A stretch of 64,000 nucleotides of DNA from Streptomyces sp. HUAS YS2 (GCF_033343995.1 NZ_CP137573.1:992001-1056000), one strand, 5' to 3'; shown: positions 37,379-47,204, counted from the stretch's first letter. Notes: generated by a model from the letters alone, not told the origin. Numbers and translations are program-made.

Positions 37379-38014
37379 TCACCCGCGGGCGACTCCCGCG
37401 GCCGCGGCCAGCCCGGACCGGGGGCTGGACAGCACGGGACGGCGCGTCGTCACCCGCTCGGCGACATCCGCGAGCGACGCCTGGGCCAGCACGATCACCT
37501 CCGCCTGATCCTCCGGGACGGCATCGACGACGGCGGCCACGGCATCCAGATAGCCCTCCCGGTCCCCGGCCTCGAAGAGCTCGAACGCGTCTTCCACCAG
37601 TCGGGTGGCGATCCGCGGGGTGCGGCTCCCGGCCTCCTCCCGGATCAGCCCGACCGTGGGTTCCAGGGTGCTCGCCACGGAGGCGACGACGACGATCCGG
37701 TCCGCCGCCGCGGCCCGGGCGGCCATCGGCCGGTCGACCCGCAGCGCGGGAACGCCGAGCGCGTCCGCCGCCGCCTCGGCGACCCCGCCGATCGTCGAAC
37801 AGGTGCAGAGCACCGCGGTGGCCCCGGCCGCGACGGCCTCCCCCATGAGCCGGGCGACGTCCCCGGCGACCGCCTCCGGCCCCTCCGCCCGGGCCCGCGC
37901 GAGCAGCTCCTCGGAGACGAGGTGCCGCAGTTCGAGCCCGGGGTGGTCCAGATCGCGCAGCCCGTCGAAGACGGGCACATGCACCAGAGAGGTGTGCAGC
38001 AGGGCGAGGCCCAC
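37379..38014 (-). CDS. Aspartate/glutamate racemase-family protein
   Basis: 211-residue member of the Asp/Glu/hydantoin racemase family. TAVLCTCSTIGGVAEAA (about 72) holds the first catalytic Cys (CTCST), and LVHVPVFDGL and LAQASLADV near the end match the second half; the second catalytic Cys is not evident (Ala/Gln in LAQAS), so activity as a racemase is doubtful. GTG 38014 is the preferred start, 5 bp after the PanD stop. Tandem placement with panD suggests coupled aspartate or beta-alanine metabolism. Confidence 0.8.
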   Translation of the reverse strand: MGLALLHTSLVHVPVFDGLRDLDHPGLELRHLVSEELLARARAEGPEAVAGDVARLMGEAVAAGATAVLCTCSTIGGVAEAAADALGVPALRVDRPMAARAAAADRIVVVASVASTLEPTVGLIREEAGSRTPRIATRLVEDAFELFEAGDREGYLDAVAAVVDAVPEDQAEVIVLAQASLADVAERVTTRRPVLSSPRSGLAAAAGVARG

Positions 38015-38019
38015 GAACG

Positions 38020-38445
38020 TCAGACCCGCGCCGGCACGGCGTGCGGGCTGCGCGAGGTGTCGCTCCCCGGCACGGGCGCGGACGCGTCCGCGCCCAGCTC
38101 CACGATCCGGTTCTCCGCGTCCACATGCACCACCCGCGGCACCAGCGCCCGCGCCTCGGCGTCGTCGACCTGCGCGTAGCTGATGAGGATGACCAGGTCG
38201 CCCGGGTGCACGAGATGCGCCGCGGCACCGTTGATCCCGATCACCCCGGAGCCGCGCTCGCCCTCGATGACATACGTCTCGAGCCGGGCCCCGTTGTCGA
38301 TGTCGACGATGTGCACGAGCTCGCCCGGCAGCAGATCCGCCGCCTCCATCAGCTCGGCGTCGATCGTCACGGACCCGACGTAGTGCAGGTCGGCCTGGGT
38401 GACGGTGGCACGGTGGATCTTGGACTTGAACATGGTACGAAGCAC
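38020..38445 (-). CDS. panD: Aspartate 1-decarboxylase precursor
   Basis: 141-residue pro-enzyme that self-cleaves between Gly24 and Ser25 (YVGSVTI) to form the pyruvoyl cofactor. It makes beta-alanine for pantothenate and Co[47 protein letters not shown] and [15 protein letters not shown] are all typical. GTG 38445 is supported by GGAG seven bases upstream; an ATG four codons later is the alternative. A C-terminal tail of about 20 residues is longer than in E. coli PanD. Genes panB and panC are not nearby, so this may be one of two copies in the genome. Confidence 0.93.
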   Translation of the reverse strand: MLRTMFKSKIHRATVTQADLHYVGSVTIDAELMEAADLLPGELVHIVDIDNGARLETYVIEGERGSGVIGINGAAAHLVHPGDLVILISYAQVDDAEARALVPRVVHVDAENRIVELGADASAPVPGSDTSRSPHAVPARV

Positions 38446-38461
38446 GGAGTGACTCCCGATC

Positions 38462-38568
38462 TGTCTGCTCCCTGCCCGCTTTTTGCAGGTCAAGGGCGGT
38501 CTTCGGAGCGTACAACGATTCGCTTGTCCGGTCAGCAGTCCCCAGGTGTCGCAGAGCTCACGCTGACC
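38462..38568. repeat. Imperfect ~105-bp direct repeat, copy A
   Basis: Begins TGTCTGCTCCCTGCC and ends near CACGCTGACC; it matches 50021-50125 at about 80% by eye, with identical blocks such as GCAGGTCAAGGGCGGTC and TCCCCAGGT. It starts 17 bp beyond the panD start codon and may include the panD promoter (leftward TTGACC). Confidence 0.75.
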
Positions 38569-38659
38569 CATGGCTGACTCTTCCGACGCACCGTCAGGCC
38601 AGGTCGGACCATCCTGAACATCCGGTGGTGAGCGGTTCCCGTCCGGTTCGATGATTGCC

Positions 38660-39890
38660 GTGACACATGCTCCGGGCCTCACCGAGAAAGACCTGCGCCG
38701 GTTCAACAGGGCGCGTTCCTTCGAGCGGGGCTCGGCTGTCTGTCCGCGGTGTCCCGGCTGGAGATCGGGGACGTGGCAACGCGACCACGGACGGAAGCGA
38801 CGCCTACGAGGTCGAGCTGACCGAGGACGAGGACGACGGGCTCGCCGGCTGGTGCGACTGCCCGTACGGCGGGAGAACAATTTCTGCAAGCACGGTGTGG
38901 CGGTGGGCCTGGCTGTCCTGGGGCAGGCCGAATCCGTGCCTCGACAGCGGTCGGCAGCCGCGTCGCGTACCCGGCTGCTGGATGCCCGGCTGGAGTTCCG
39001 TACCCTCGAGGAATTGCTCGCCCTGGTACGGGAACAGCTCGCAGGCGACTGTGACCTGCGCTGGCACCTCGAGCTGCGTGCGGCCCCCGCCGGGGAGGAC
39101 ACCGGCATTACCCGGGAGCGCATCCTGAGCCTCCTCGACACCCGCTTCTTCGCCCGCTACGGCTACGTCGAGTACGCCGACGCCCGCGCATACGGGCAGC
39201 AGGCGGTGAAGGCGGTCACCACCGTGCGGGGCTGACGGCGAGCGGCCGGGCCGCCGACGCTGTGGAGGTGGCCCGCGAGGCCCTGCGGGCCTTGGAGCGG
39301 ACGTACGGGGAGATCGACGACTCGGACGGACTGATCGGGGACGTCGCGAACGGCCTGGCCGAGGCCCACCCGGAGGGCCTGCCTGACCGCCCCGCCCGAT
39401 CCGGTGGAGACCGCCGGGTGGCTCTTCAGCCACCTGCTGAACGACGCCAACGACACCACGGACACGGACCTGTTCGACTACCGGTAGCTGCCGGGTGGGC
39501 CCGGGCATGGCCCGGGCCCACCCCTTGGTGGTGGCCGCCTGGCGGGCCGACCCAAAGGGGTGGGCGGAGAAGTCCCTCATGGAACGTCTCCTGAAGGCGG
39601 ACGGCGGCAGCGTGGACGCGCTGGTCACGATCTACGCTGCGGGCCTCGCCCCGAACGGCCACGCCCACCTCTTGATCGCCAGGCAGATGGAGGCGGCGGG
39701 CCGCACGATCGAGGCCCTGGAGTGGGCCGAACGCGGCATGCGGGAGGCCGAGTCCGCCTGGGGACCGGACGAGAAACCGGCCGCCTTCGCCTGCGAACGG
39801 TGCGCGCGGACCGGCCACCCGGCTGATGCGGTCACCGTCCGCCATGACCTGCGGCGGCCCGCCGGCCGCGTACCAGCAGCGGCCAAGACA
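38660..39890 (+). pseudogene. SWIM zinc-finger protein, frameshifted remnant
   Basis: Pieces of one SWIM-type protein read in successive frames: [14 protein letters not shown] and SFERG, then [25 protein letters not shown] (the CxC half of the finger), back to [19 protein letters not shown] (the CxH half), YGYVEYADARAYGQQAV, a new frame REALRALERTYGEIDDSDGL, another with TAGWLFSHLLNDANDTTDTD, and finally AAWRADPKGWAEKSLMERLL to about 39850. At least four frameshifts mean no intact protein. The remnant ends against the convergent SpoIIE gene. Confidence 0.85.
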
Positions 39891-39909
39891 CACCGGACTC
39901 AACGCCTCC

Positions 39910-41973
39910 TCAACGGGCGCGGCGGACGCGGGCGAGGACCAGAACCGCGTCGTCGGCCGGCTGGGCGGGAAGCAGGCTCGCGAGGATGCGGTCCGCGGTT
40001 GCTTCCAACGGGCCTGGGGGCCGGCCCAGTTCGGCGCGCAATGCCTTCAGGCCGACCTCGAGGTCCGCGTCTCGTGTCTCGATGAGGCCGTCGGTATACA
40101 GGGCGAGACTCGCGTTCCCGGGGAGTTCGATCTCGATCGTCCGGAAAGGACAGCCGGCGACGCCGAGAGGGATTCCCAGGACGTCGTCGATGGTCTCCAC
40201 TGTGCCGTCCGGCCGGAGTACCAGGGGCGGGGGGTGGCCGGCGCTGGCGATCCGGGCTCCGCCACTCTTCGGGTCGTAGACGATGTAGAGACACGTCGCC
40301 AGCTCGATGCCGGCCTCCTGGGCGCATGCGTCGAGCTCGGTGAGGAGGTCGTCGGGCTCGCTGTCGTGCCTGGCCAGAGCCTTGGTGGTGATACGAAGGC
40401 GGCCCATGGCTGCGGCGGCCGAAACACCGTGCCCCATCACGTCGCCCACCACCAGAGCGACTCGGCCGTCGGACAGGCTGATCACGTCGTACCAGTCTCC
40501 GCCGACCTCGGTGATCCGACTGCCGGGTACGTACCGGTGGGCCACGTCCACGTACGGGCTGGTCGCCAACGCGCTGGGCAACAACGCCCGCTGCAGGGTG
40601 AGGGCGATGTCCTCGACGCGGCTGTACAGACGGGCGTTGTCCAGGCAGATCGCAGCCCGTGAGGCGAGCTCACCGGCCAGGCTGACATCGTCCGGGGTGA
40701 AGGCCCGCCGGCCCGTGGACCGGCCGAACATGGCGATTCCCTGGACCGTACCCCTGGCGATGAGCGGGGCAACGAGGACGCAGGCCAACCCGCTCTCGGC
40801 GAAGAGCCGTGAGCGTGACTCGACGAGGACGGTCCGGGCCAGGAACTCCTCGTTCACCACGGCGGAGATGGCGCGACCGGTCCTCAGCATGTCGTGGATG
40901 ACGGAGCCGGGCGGATACCGCACCGTCTCCACCCCGCTCACGAGTTCGGTGGCCGGAGGGGGCAGGATCGTCCCGGAGGCGATCCTGCGGGTGAACAGCG
41001 GTCGCGCCGGGTCAAAGTCCTCTACCTCGTCCATCCACTCCACGACTTCGACCACGGCGCCGTCGCAGAAGTCCGGCATTGAAGCGTCGACCAGCTCCTG
41101 GGCGGTGACGTTCACGTCCAGGGTGGTCCCGATGCGAGTGGAGGCCCCGTCCAGCAGAGCCAGCCGTCGACGGCTGGCGGCGGCTTCCAGGATGGCCTGT
41201 TCCCGGTCGGTCACGTCCAGCATCAGCCCGCCCACTCCGGGGCGCGAGCCGACCGCCTGGCTCAGGGGGAAGAAACTCACCGACCGCACCTGATCACGGT
41301 CCGGATGCCCCCGCGGACGCATGCCCACCAGGGTCCCCACGACCGGTGCTCCGCCCAGGGCGACGCCGCGGAGCATGCGCTGGTACTCGCCACCGTCGGA
41401 CATGATCATGATTTCGTCCATGCGCCGCCCGAGGTGGGCCTCGATCGGCAGACCGTCCATGTCGGCGAGCGCCTGGTTGAGGTGGACGTACCGGAGGTCC
41501 TGGTCGAGCATGACCAGACCGATGGGGCAAGTCTCGAAGAGGGCGTCGAGGAAGGCGAGGTTGGTCTTGACCCGATCGAGCTCGTCACTACGGCTCGCCA
41601 GGACCATCACCACCGAAGGTCCGCCGGATCCGGTCACGGAGAAGGCCCGGAAGCCGCAGTCGAAGACGGTGCGGTCACGATGCCGGACCGGCAGCCGCCC
41701 CCTCCAGTAACCCTGGGTCCGGCCTCGCTCGGTCAGCCGGGAGCACGGATCGGGGGCGCCCTGGGGCCCGTCGGCGAAGAGAACGGCGCCGGGCTTCGAC
41801 AGGACGGCGGTGGCGTCATATCCGAAGAGGTCCCGCGCGCCGGGCCCCCAGTAACAGACGAGGTCCCCGTCATCGAGGCCGAAGACGGCCACGGGCACGT
41901 GCTCCAGCAGCGTCCCCGGCTCGGACCAGAACGGGCCGTGGGTCTCCTCGCCCCCCGGCCGAGCCGATGGCAC
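39910..41973 (-). CDS. PAS-PAS-GAF-SpoIIE phosphatase
   Basis: 687-residue soluble PP2C-type phosphatase with two PAS domains (about 20-125 with VPVAVFGLDDGDLVCYWGPGARDLFG; about 135-260 with DQDLRYVHLNQALADMDG), a GAF domain (about 270-445) and SpoIIE (about 460-680). GGDWYDVISLSDGRVALVVGDVMGHG and LYTDGLIE give the metal-binding Asp residues. No HATPase. GTG 41973 has AAGGGG seven bases upstream; ATG 42006 (11 codons earlier) is an alternative with a weaker site. Divergent from another SpoIIE gene across 383 bp. It likely dephosphorylates an anti-sigma antagonist. Confidence 0.88.
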   Translation of the reverse strand: MPSARPGGEETHGPFWSEPGTLLEHVPVAVFGLDDGDLVCYWGPGARDLFGYDATAVLSKPGAVLFADGPQGAPDPCSRLTERGRTQGYWRGRLPVRHRDRTVFDCGFRAFSVTGSGGPSVVMVLASRSDELDRVKTNLAFLDALFETCPIGLVMLDQDLRYVHLNQALADMDGLPIEAHLGRRMDEIMIMSDGGEYQRMLRGVALGGAPVVGTLVGMRPRGHPDRDQVRSVSFFPLSQAVGSRPGVGGLMLDVTDREQAILEAAASRRRLALLDGASTRIGTTLDVNVTAQELVDASMPDFCDGAVVEVVEWMDEVEDFDPARPLFTRRIASGTILPPPATELVSGVETVRYPPGSVIHDMLRTGRAISAVVNEEFLARTVLVESRSRLFAESGLACVLVAPLIARGTVQGIAMFGRSTGRRAFTPDDVSLAGELASRAAICLDNARLYSRVEDIALTLQRALLPSALATSPYVDVAHRYVPGSRITEVGGDWYDVISLSDGRVALVVGDVMGHGVSAAAAMGRLRITTKALARHDSEPDDLLTELDACAQEAGIELATCLYIVYDPKSGGARIASAGHPPPLVLRPDGTVETIDDVLGIPLGVAGCPFRTIEIELPGNASLALYTDGLIETRDADLEVGLKALRAELGRPPGPLEATADRILASLLPAQPADDAVLVLARVRRAR

Positions 41974-42356
41974 GAGATGTCCCCTTCCACTCGCCGTTCC
42001 ATCCATTATCCGGACACCACAGGCATTCCGCGGCGCGAAGTGCGCCGTGGCGAGGACCGAGCCGAGAGAAACGCCCCCGGCCGCCGGTGGCCGGCTCGGC
42101 GCAGCAGGGCGGAAACGGCGGCGGCCACGTCGTAGCGCTCGTCCCGCCCCCCTCCACTTCCCTGAACCAGCATCACTTCCTGCACGGCGTGTGGGCGTGG
42201 GGATCCACATCAGCGCGGCGGCGGCCCGGATCCCGCCCGCGCCCCCCACGCGCCGCGCAACGCCACACCCTCGCTCTGCGGAGGGGGACCCGGATCGCCG
42301 GCTCGGCGACCGTCGCTCCCCGCTGCCGACGGCCCATAGAGGTTAGAAAATAAAGT
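41974..42356. other. Divergent intergenic region between phosphatases
   Basis: 383 bp shared by two oppositely directed SpoIIE genes. Mostly GC-rich with no clear gene. The last 25 bp (42334-42356) are strikingly AT-rich (TTAGAAAATAAAG) for this genome and touch the rightward ATG, so a -10 region and a leaderless or short-leader transcript are possible. Confidence 0.5.
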
Positions 42357-45191
42357 ATGAGCGACCTACTTGGACGCGTCCGACGTCGGCTGCTCGGCTC
42401 GACCACGAGCTCTTCCTCTCCCCCTCGGCGTCCCCGCTCAGGAAGCCACCAGGAGCGTCAGGAGCACCCCCAGCCCCCCGAGGGAAGGGCGCGGCGGCCG
42501 CAGCGTCTGTCCTCCCTTCTGAGCGTGCGCAGCGTGGCCGGCGAGGTGTTCCTCCTGCAGCTGGCCGTCGTGGTGCTGCTCGTCGTCGCCGCGGTGGTGG
42601 CGCTCGTGGTGCAAGCCCGGAGCGCCGGCATGGAGGACGCCCGGCACCGTACGCTCGCCGCAGCCGGAACGTTCGCCGAATCTCCGGGAATCGTCGCGGC
42701 CCTGCGCAGCCCCCATCCGACCGCACTGCTACAGCCGAGCGCCGAGGCGGCCCGGAAGATCGCCGGGGTCGACGGCATCAACGTGTACACGCTCTCCGGG
42801 GTCACCCTCGCCCACAGCGACCCGCGGCAGATCGGGAAGCACGTCGTCGGCCCCTTCTCCAAGGCGGCGGCAGGCCAGTCCTTCACCGAGACCTTCGAAG
42901 GGTCCCTGGGGCAGTCCGTGGTCTCCGTGGTCCCCGTCAAGGACTCCGACGACCGCGTCATCGCCATCGTGTCCTCCCCGGTCACGGTCCAGAACGTGCA
43001 GAGCATGGTGAACCGGCAGCTGCCGGTCGTCCTCGGCAGTGCAGCCGCGGTGCTCGCCCTGTCCGCGGGCGGAACCGCCCTGGTGAGCCGTCGGCTGCTG
43101 CGCCGGACCCATGGCCTGGGACCGGCCGAGATGACGAGGATGTACGAGCACCACGACGCGGTGCTGCACGCGGTGCGAGAGGGCGTGCTGATCGTCGGCG
43201 GCGGCGGACGGCTGCTGCTGGCCAATGACGAGGCGCGGCGGCTGCTGCGTCTGCCCGTGGATGCGGAAGGCCTCCCCGTCACGGACCTGGGTCTGGAGGA
43301 GGAGATCGCCGAGCCGATCGCATCGGGCCGTTCCGCGACCGACGAGCTGCACATGGCAGCCGACCGGCTGCTGTCGGTGAACATCCGGCCCACCGCCCCC
43401 TACGGGCAGGCCGGGACCGTCGTCACGCTGCGGGACACCACCGAGCTGCGGGCGCTCTCCGGCAGGGCCGAGGTGGCCCGCGAGCGGCTGAAGTTGCTCT
43501 ACGACGCGGGGGTGCGGGTGGGAACAACGCTGAACGTCGAGCGCACTGCGGAGGAGCTGGCGGAGGTGGCGGTCCCGCGGTTCGCCGACGTGGTCACGGT
43601 CGACCTGCTCGACCCGGTGCTGCGCGGCGAGGAACCGACCGAGCCGAGCACCGAGATGCGCCGCACCGCCGCCGTCGGCCTTCAGGGCGACCACCCGCTC
43701 TACCCCGTCGGCAGGCTGATCCGGTTCGTTCCCACCAGCCCCATGGCGGCTGGGCTGGCCGACGGCCGTGCGGTCCTGGAGGCGGACCTGCGCACCACCC
43801 ACCGCTGGCGGACCCAGGACCCGGCCAACGCCCTGCGGATCCTGGACCGCGGCATCCACTCCTTGATCGCCGTGCCCCTGCGGGCCCGGGGCGTGGTGCT
43901 GGGGATGGCCGGCTACTGGCGGGGGCAGGACTCCCCGCCGTTCGACGAGGAGGACGTGTCCTTCGCCGAGGAGCTGACCGCGCGGGCGGCACTGGCCGTC
44001 GACAATGCCCGCCGCTACACCCGCGAGCACACCATGGCCGTCACCCTGCAGCGCAGCCTGCTGCCCCGGGGCGTACCGGAGCAGTCCGCCGTCGAGGTCG
44101 CGCACCGCTATCTGGCTGCCCAGGCCGGTGTGGGTGGTGACTGGTTCGATGTCATCCCGCTGCCCGGCACCCGGGTGGCCCTGGTGGTCGGCGACGTCGT
44201 CGGCCACGGTCTGCACGCAGCCGCGACCATGGGCCGCCTGCGCACCGCCGTGTACAACTTCTCCACCCTCGACCTGCCCCCGGACGAACTCCTGAGCCAC
44301 CTGGACGAGCTGGTCGCCCACATCGACACCGACGAGCAGGAGTGGCAGGGGATCACCGGAGCCACCTGCCTGTGCGCCATCTACGATCCCGTCTCGGGGC
44401 AGGTAACGGCCGCCACCGCCGGGCATCCGGGCCCCGCTCTGGTTCACCCCGACGGAACCGTGTCCTTCCCCGAGGTGCCCGTCTCCCCGCCGCTGGGCCT
44501 GGGCGAGGGCCTGCCCATGGAGACCATGACGGTCACCCTGCCCGAAGGCTCCCGGCTGGCACTCTTCACCGACGGGCTGATCGAGAGCCGCGACCGCGAT
44601 CCGGACGCGGGCCTGGCAGCGCTGCGCGCCGCCCTGGCCGGGCCCGCCCGCACCCCGGAGGAAACCTGCACCGCGGTGATCGACGCGATGCTGCCCACCA
44701 GGCCCAGCGACGACGTCGCGCTGCTGGTCGCCCGCACCCGCCGACTGGACCCCGCGCGGATCGCCGAGTGGGACGTGCGCCCCGACCCTGCGGCGGTGTC
44801 CCCCGTGCGCAACGCCTGCGCCCGCCGACTGGCGGAATGGGGCCTGGAGGAGATCGCCTTTACCACGGAACTCATCCTCAGCGAACTGATAACCAACGCC
44901 ATCCGCTACGGCACCGAGCCCATCCGGGTGAGGCTGCTGTACGACCGCAGCCTGATCTGCGAGGTCTCCGACGGGTCCAGCACCTCCCCGCACCTGCGCC
45001 GGGCCGAGGCCACCGACGAGGGCGGTCGCGGCCTGTTCCTCGTCGCGCAGTTCGCCGAGCGCTGGGGCACCCGCTACACCGCCCGCGGCAAGATCATCTG
45101 GAGCGAGCAGGCCCTCCACGACGGGGCCGCACCGCCCGCGATGGATCTCGGGGAGGCGCTCCTGGCCGGGTGGGACGACGAGGGGCTCTGA
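42357..45191 (+). CDS. Membrane SpoIIE phosphatase with Cache, PAS, GAF, HATPase
   Basis: 944-residue sensor. A basic N-terminus is followed by TM1 (about 63-86), an extracytoplasmic sCache/CitA-like domain (87-222) with NVYTLSGVTLAHSDPRQIG, TM2 (about 226-248), PAS (about 270-370, HAVREGVLIVGGGGRLLLANDEA), GAF (380-540), SpoIIE (560-775) with GGDWFDVIPLPGTRVALVVGDVVGHG and LFTDGLIES, and HATPase (about 790-920) with LSELITNAIRYG and GGRGLFLVAQFA. It reads an external ligand and presumably switches an anti-sigma/antagonist pair by combined kinase and phosphatase domains. The ATG follows an AT-rich patch without good Shine-Dalgarno. Confidence 0.92.
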   Translation: MSDLLGRVRRRLLGSTTSSSSPPRRPRSGSHQERQEHPQPPEGRARRPQRLSSLLSVRSVAGEVFLLQLAVVVLLVVAAVVALVVQARSAGMEDARHRTLAAAGTFAESPGIVAALRSPHPTALLQPSAEAARKIAGVDGINVYTLSGVTLAHSDPRQIGKHVVGPFSKAAAGQSFTETFEGSLGQSVVSVVPVKDSDDRVIAIVSSPVTVQNVQSMVNRQLPVVLGSAAAVLALSAGGTALVSRRLLRRTHGLGPAEMTRMYEHHDAVLHAVREGVLIVGGGGRLLLANDEARRLLRLPVDAEGLPVTDLGLEEEIAEPIASGRSATDELHMAADRLLSVNIRPTAPYGQAGTVVTLRDTTELRALSGRAEVARERLKLLYDAGVRVGTTLNVERTAEELAEVAVPRFADVVTVDLLDPVLRGEEPTEPSTEMRRTAAVGLQGDHPLYPVGRLIRFVPTSPMAAGLADGRAVLEADLRTTHRWRTQDPANALRILDRGIHSLIAVPLRARGVVLGMAGYWRGQDSPPFDEEDVSFAEELTARAALAVDNARRYTREHTMAVTLQRSLLPRGVPEQSAVEVAHRYLAAQAGVGGDWFDVIPLPGTRVALVVGDVVGHGLHAAATMGRLRTAVYNFSTLDLPPDELLSHLDELVAHIDTDEQEWQGITGATCLCAIYDPVSGQVTAATAGHPGPALVHPDGTVSFPEVPVSPPLGLGEGLPMETMTVTLPEGSRLALFTDGLIESRDRDPDAGLAALRAALAGPARTPEETCTAVIDAMLPTRPSDDVALLVARTRRLDPARIAEWDVRPDPAAVSPVRNACARRLAEWGLEEIAFTTELILSELITNAIRYGTEPIRVRLLYDRSLICEVSDGSSTSPHLRRAEATDEGGRGLFLVAQFAERWGTRYTARGKIIWSEQALHDGAAPPAMDLGEALLAGWDDEGL

Positions 45192-45313
45192 GAACGCGCC
45201 GGTACGGCAGCCGCAGGGAAGGTAGCGGACACCACCGTCTTGGACTGCGCCGCCGAGGCCGCCGAACGTACGCTGGCCTCGATCAGTACGCGACCGCCCG
45301 TTATGGAGCCTTT

Positions 45314-46456
45314 GTGCCCACACCTCGTCTCCGGACAGCCTTCGTCGCCGCCTGCCTGGTCCTCGCGGCGCCCCTCGGCGCCTGCGGAGACAAGCCCACC
45401 ACAGCGCCCAAAGCACCCGCGGTGGCCACGTCCGCCGCGGACGCCGGCGGCATGGCAGCACTGACCACAGCGGCGAAGAAAGAGGGCTCGCTCAACACGA
45501 TCGCGCTCCCGAGCGACTGGGCCAACTACGGCTCAGTGATCGACGGCTTCGAGAAGAAGTACGGGATCAAGGTCACGGTGGAGAACCCGGAAGGTACCAG
45601 CCAGGACGAGATCAACGCCCTGAAGGAGCACAGGGGCGGAGGCCGCGCCCCCGATGTGATCGACGTGGGGGGCTCGTTCGCGCACTCCGCGGCACGGCAG
45701 GGCCTGCTCGCTCCGTACGAGGTCGCCGCGTACGACGAGATCCCCAAGGAACAGAAGGACGACCGGGCCCGCTGGTACAACAACTACGGCGGTTACATCT
45801 CGATCGGCTGTGACGCCAAGCGCGTCAAGACCTGCCCCGCGACCTTCGCCGACCTGCGCAAGCCCGAGTACAAAGGCAAGGTCGCGCTCAACGGCGACCC
45901 CACCAAGTCCGGCTCCGCCTTCGCCGGGGTCTACGCGGCGGCCCTGGCGAACGGGGGTTCCTTCGACGACATCCAGCCCGGCATCGACTTCTTCGCCGAG
46001 CTCAGCAAGAACGGCAACTTCATCCCGGTCGAATCCACCCCGGCCACGATCGCGAAGGGCCAGACCCCGATCAGCATCGACTGGGACTTCCTCAACCTCG
46101 GATACGCCGACGCATTCCGCCAGAATGGCACGGACGTCGACTGGCGGACCGCCATCCCCTTCGACGGCAGCTTCGCCCAGTACTACGCGAACGGGGTGAA
46201 CAAAGACGCTCCGCACCCCGCGGCGGCACGTCTGTGGCAGGAGTACGTCTTCAGCCCGGAGGGCCAGAACCTCCGGCTCGGCGCCTATGCACGCCCCGTC
46301 CTCATGGACGCCATGGAGAAGGACGGCACCCTCGACAAGGCCGCCGCCGAGAAACTGCCGACGGTCGAGGGCACGCCGACGTTTCCGACGGAGGCGCAGA
46401 GGGAGAAGGCAAGAGAGACCGTCAACCGCGGCTGGGCCGAGGCCGTCTCGAGCTGA
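45314..46456 (+). CDS. Extracellular solute-binding lipoprotein
   Basis: 380-residue ABC-type substrate-binding protein. Signal with LGACG lipobox (Cys about 24), short Ala linker, then a periplasmic-binding fold of the PotD/iron-binding class: LPSDWANYGSVIDGFEKKYG, APDVIDVGGSF, GKVALNGDPTKSGSAFAGVY and the C-terminal WQEYVFSPEGQNLRLG. Cargo could be a polyamine, iron complex or organophosphonate. GTG 45314 has GGAG five bases upstream. No permease or ATPase follows; instead a broken WD40 fragment starts at once, so the transporter partners were lost or are elsewhere. Confidence 0.88.
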   Translation: MPTPRLRTAFVAACLVLAAPLGACGDKPTTAPKAPAVATSAADAGGMAALTTAAKKEGSLNTIALPSDWANYGSVIDGFEKKYGIKVTVENPEGTSQDEINALKEHRGGGRAPDVIDVGGSFAHSAARQGLLAPYEVAAYDEIPKEQKDDRARWYNNYGGYISIGCDAKRVKTCPATFADLRKPEYKGKVALNGDPTKSGSAFAGVYAAALANGGSFDDIQPGIDFFAELSKNGNFIPVESTPATIAKGQTPISIDWDFLNLGYADAFRQNGTDVDWRTAIPFDGSFAQYYANGVNKDAPHPAAARLWQEYVFSPEGQNLRLGAYARPVLMDAMEKDGTLDKAAAEKLPTVEGTPTFPTEAQREKARETVNRGWAEAVSS

Positions 46457-46722
46457 GGCACCGTGCGGCTGTGGGACGTGGCCTCCCAGCAGCCGCTGGG
46501 CACCGCGCTGCCCGGTGCGGGGGACGCCGTCCTGTCCTGTCGCTCGCGTTCGGCGCGGACGGCCGCACCCTGCACGCGGCGGGGGCGCGCGTCCCCGTCC
46601 AGACGTACGACATCGACCCTGCGCGGGCGGTCACCGAGGTGTGCCGCCGCGCCGGAGGGGCGCTATCGCCCGCCGAGTGGCGGACGTACCTGCCCGGCAT
46701 CCCCTACCGGAAGGTGTGCTGA
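46457..46722 (+). pseudogene. WD40-repeat protein C-terminal remnant
   Basis: Directly after the solute-binding stop the sequence reads TVRLWDVASQQPLGTALPGAGDAV, the end of a WD40 repeat. After a frameshift it continues LSLAFGADGRTLHAAGARVP, and ends ALSPAEWRTYLPGIPYRKVC, the common tail of actinobacterial WD40/NTPase proteins. The shift coincides with a tandem CCTGTCCTGT (46531-46540), a 5-bp duplication. No start codon or 5' part is present. Confidence 0.8.
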
Positions 46723-46850
46723 GCGGCGCCCGCGAGACCGGCCGGCGCGCCCGGCAGCGCGTCGAGCAGGCCGACGGCCGCGCCGGCGGCGAGGAGGACC
46801 GGTGCAGAACGCTTCGCGCCCAGGGGGACGAGGGTGTGGTTCGTGGTCAT
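46704..46850 (-). CDS. Possible small truncated membrane protein
   Basis: 48-residue open frame from ATG 46850, with AAGGA 9 bases upstream. A hydrophobic stretch (PVLLAAGAAVGLLDALPG) suggests one membrane segment. It stops by running antisense into the WD40 remnant, so it may be the 5' end of a gene cut at a rearrangement point. Not recognised. Confidence 0.3.
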   Translation of the reverse strand: MTTNHTLVPLGAKRSAPVLLAAGAAVGLLDALPGAPAGLAGAAQHTFR

Positions 46851-47204
46851 GCCCGGCGTCCTTGGGGCCGCCGGTGCCTTGCCGCCAGGTCAGGCAGGCA
46901 CCGGGCGCCGGGTGCGGCGGGTGCGGCGGGTGACCGCCGGGCGAGTCGCGCGGCGTCGGCCTGCTCGGTCCGGACGGGGTCAGGGGCGGGGCGATGCCTT
47001 CGATCTCGCCGAACCGCTTTCGTTTCCGGCGGTGTGGGGTGACCCCGCTGGGATCCACCGCGTTCTCCGCCGATGAGATGCGGACGTCGTCCCCTCCGGG
47101 CAGAGTAGGGAAGGAGCTGTTCGTACCCAGGTGGTCCCCTGTGGTCCCGCGTGCTGGAGACGGGACGGAGTGATGCGAGGATTGTCGTGGCGTCGGAGTG
47201 ATCG
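46851..47204. other. Intergenic region before SpoIIE gene
   Basis: 354 bp without a supported gene. It includes a short GGTGCGGCG triplication-like repeat near 46909-46930 and the leader of the rightward phosphatase gene. No clear promoter pair found. Confidence 0.4.
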
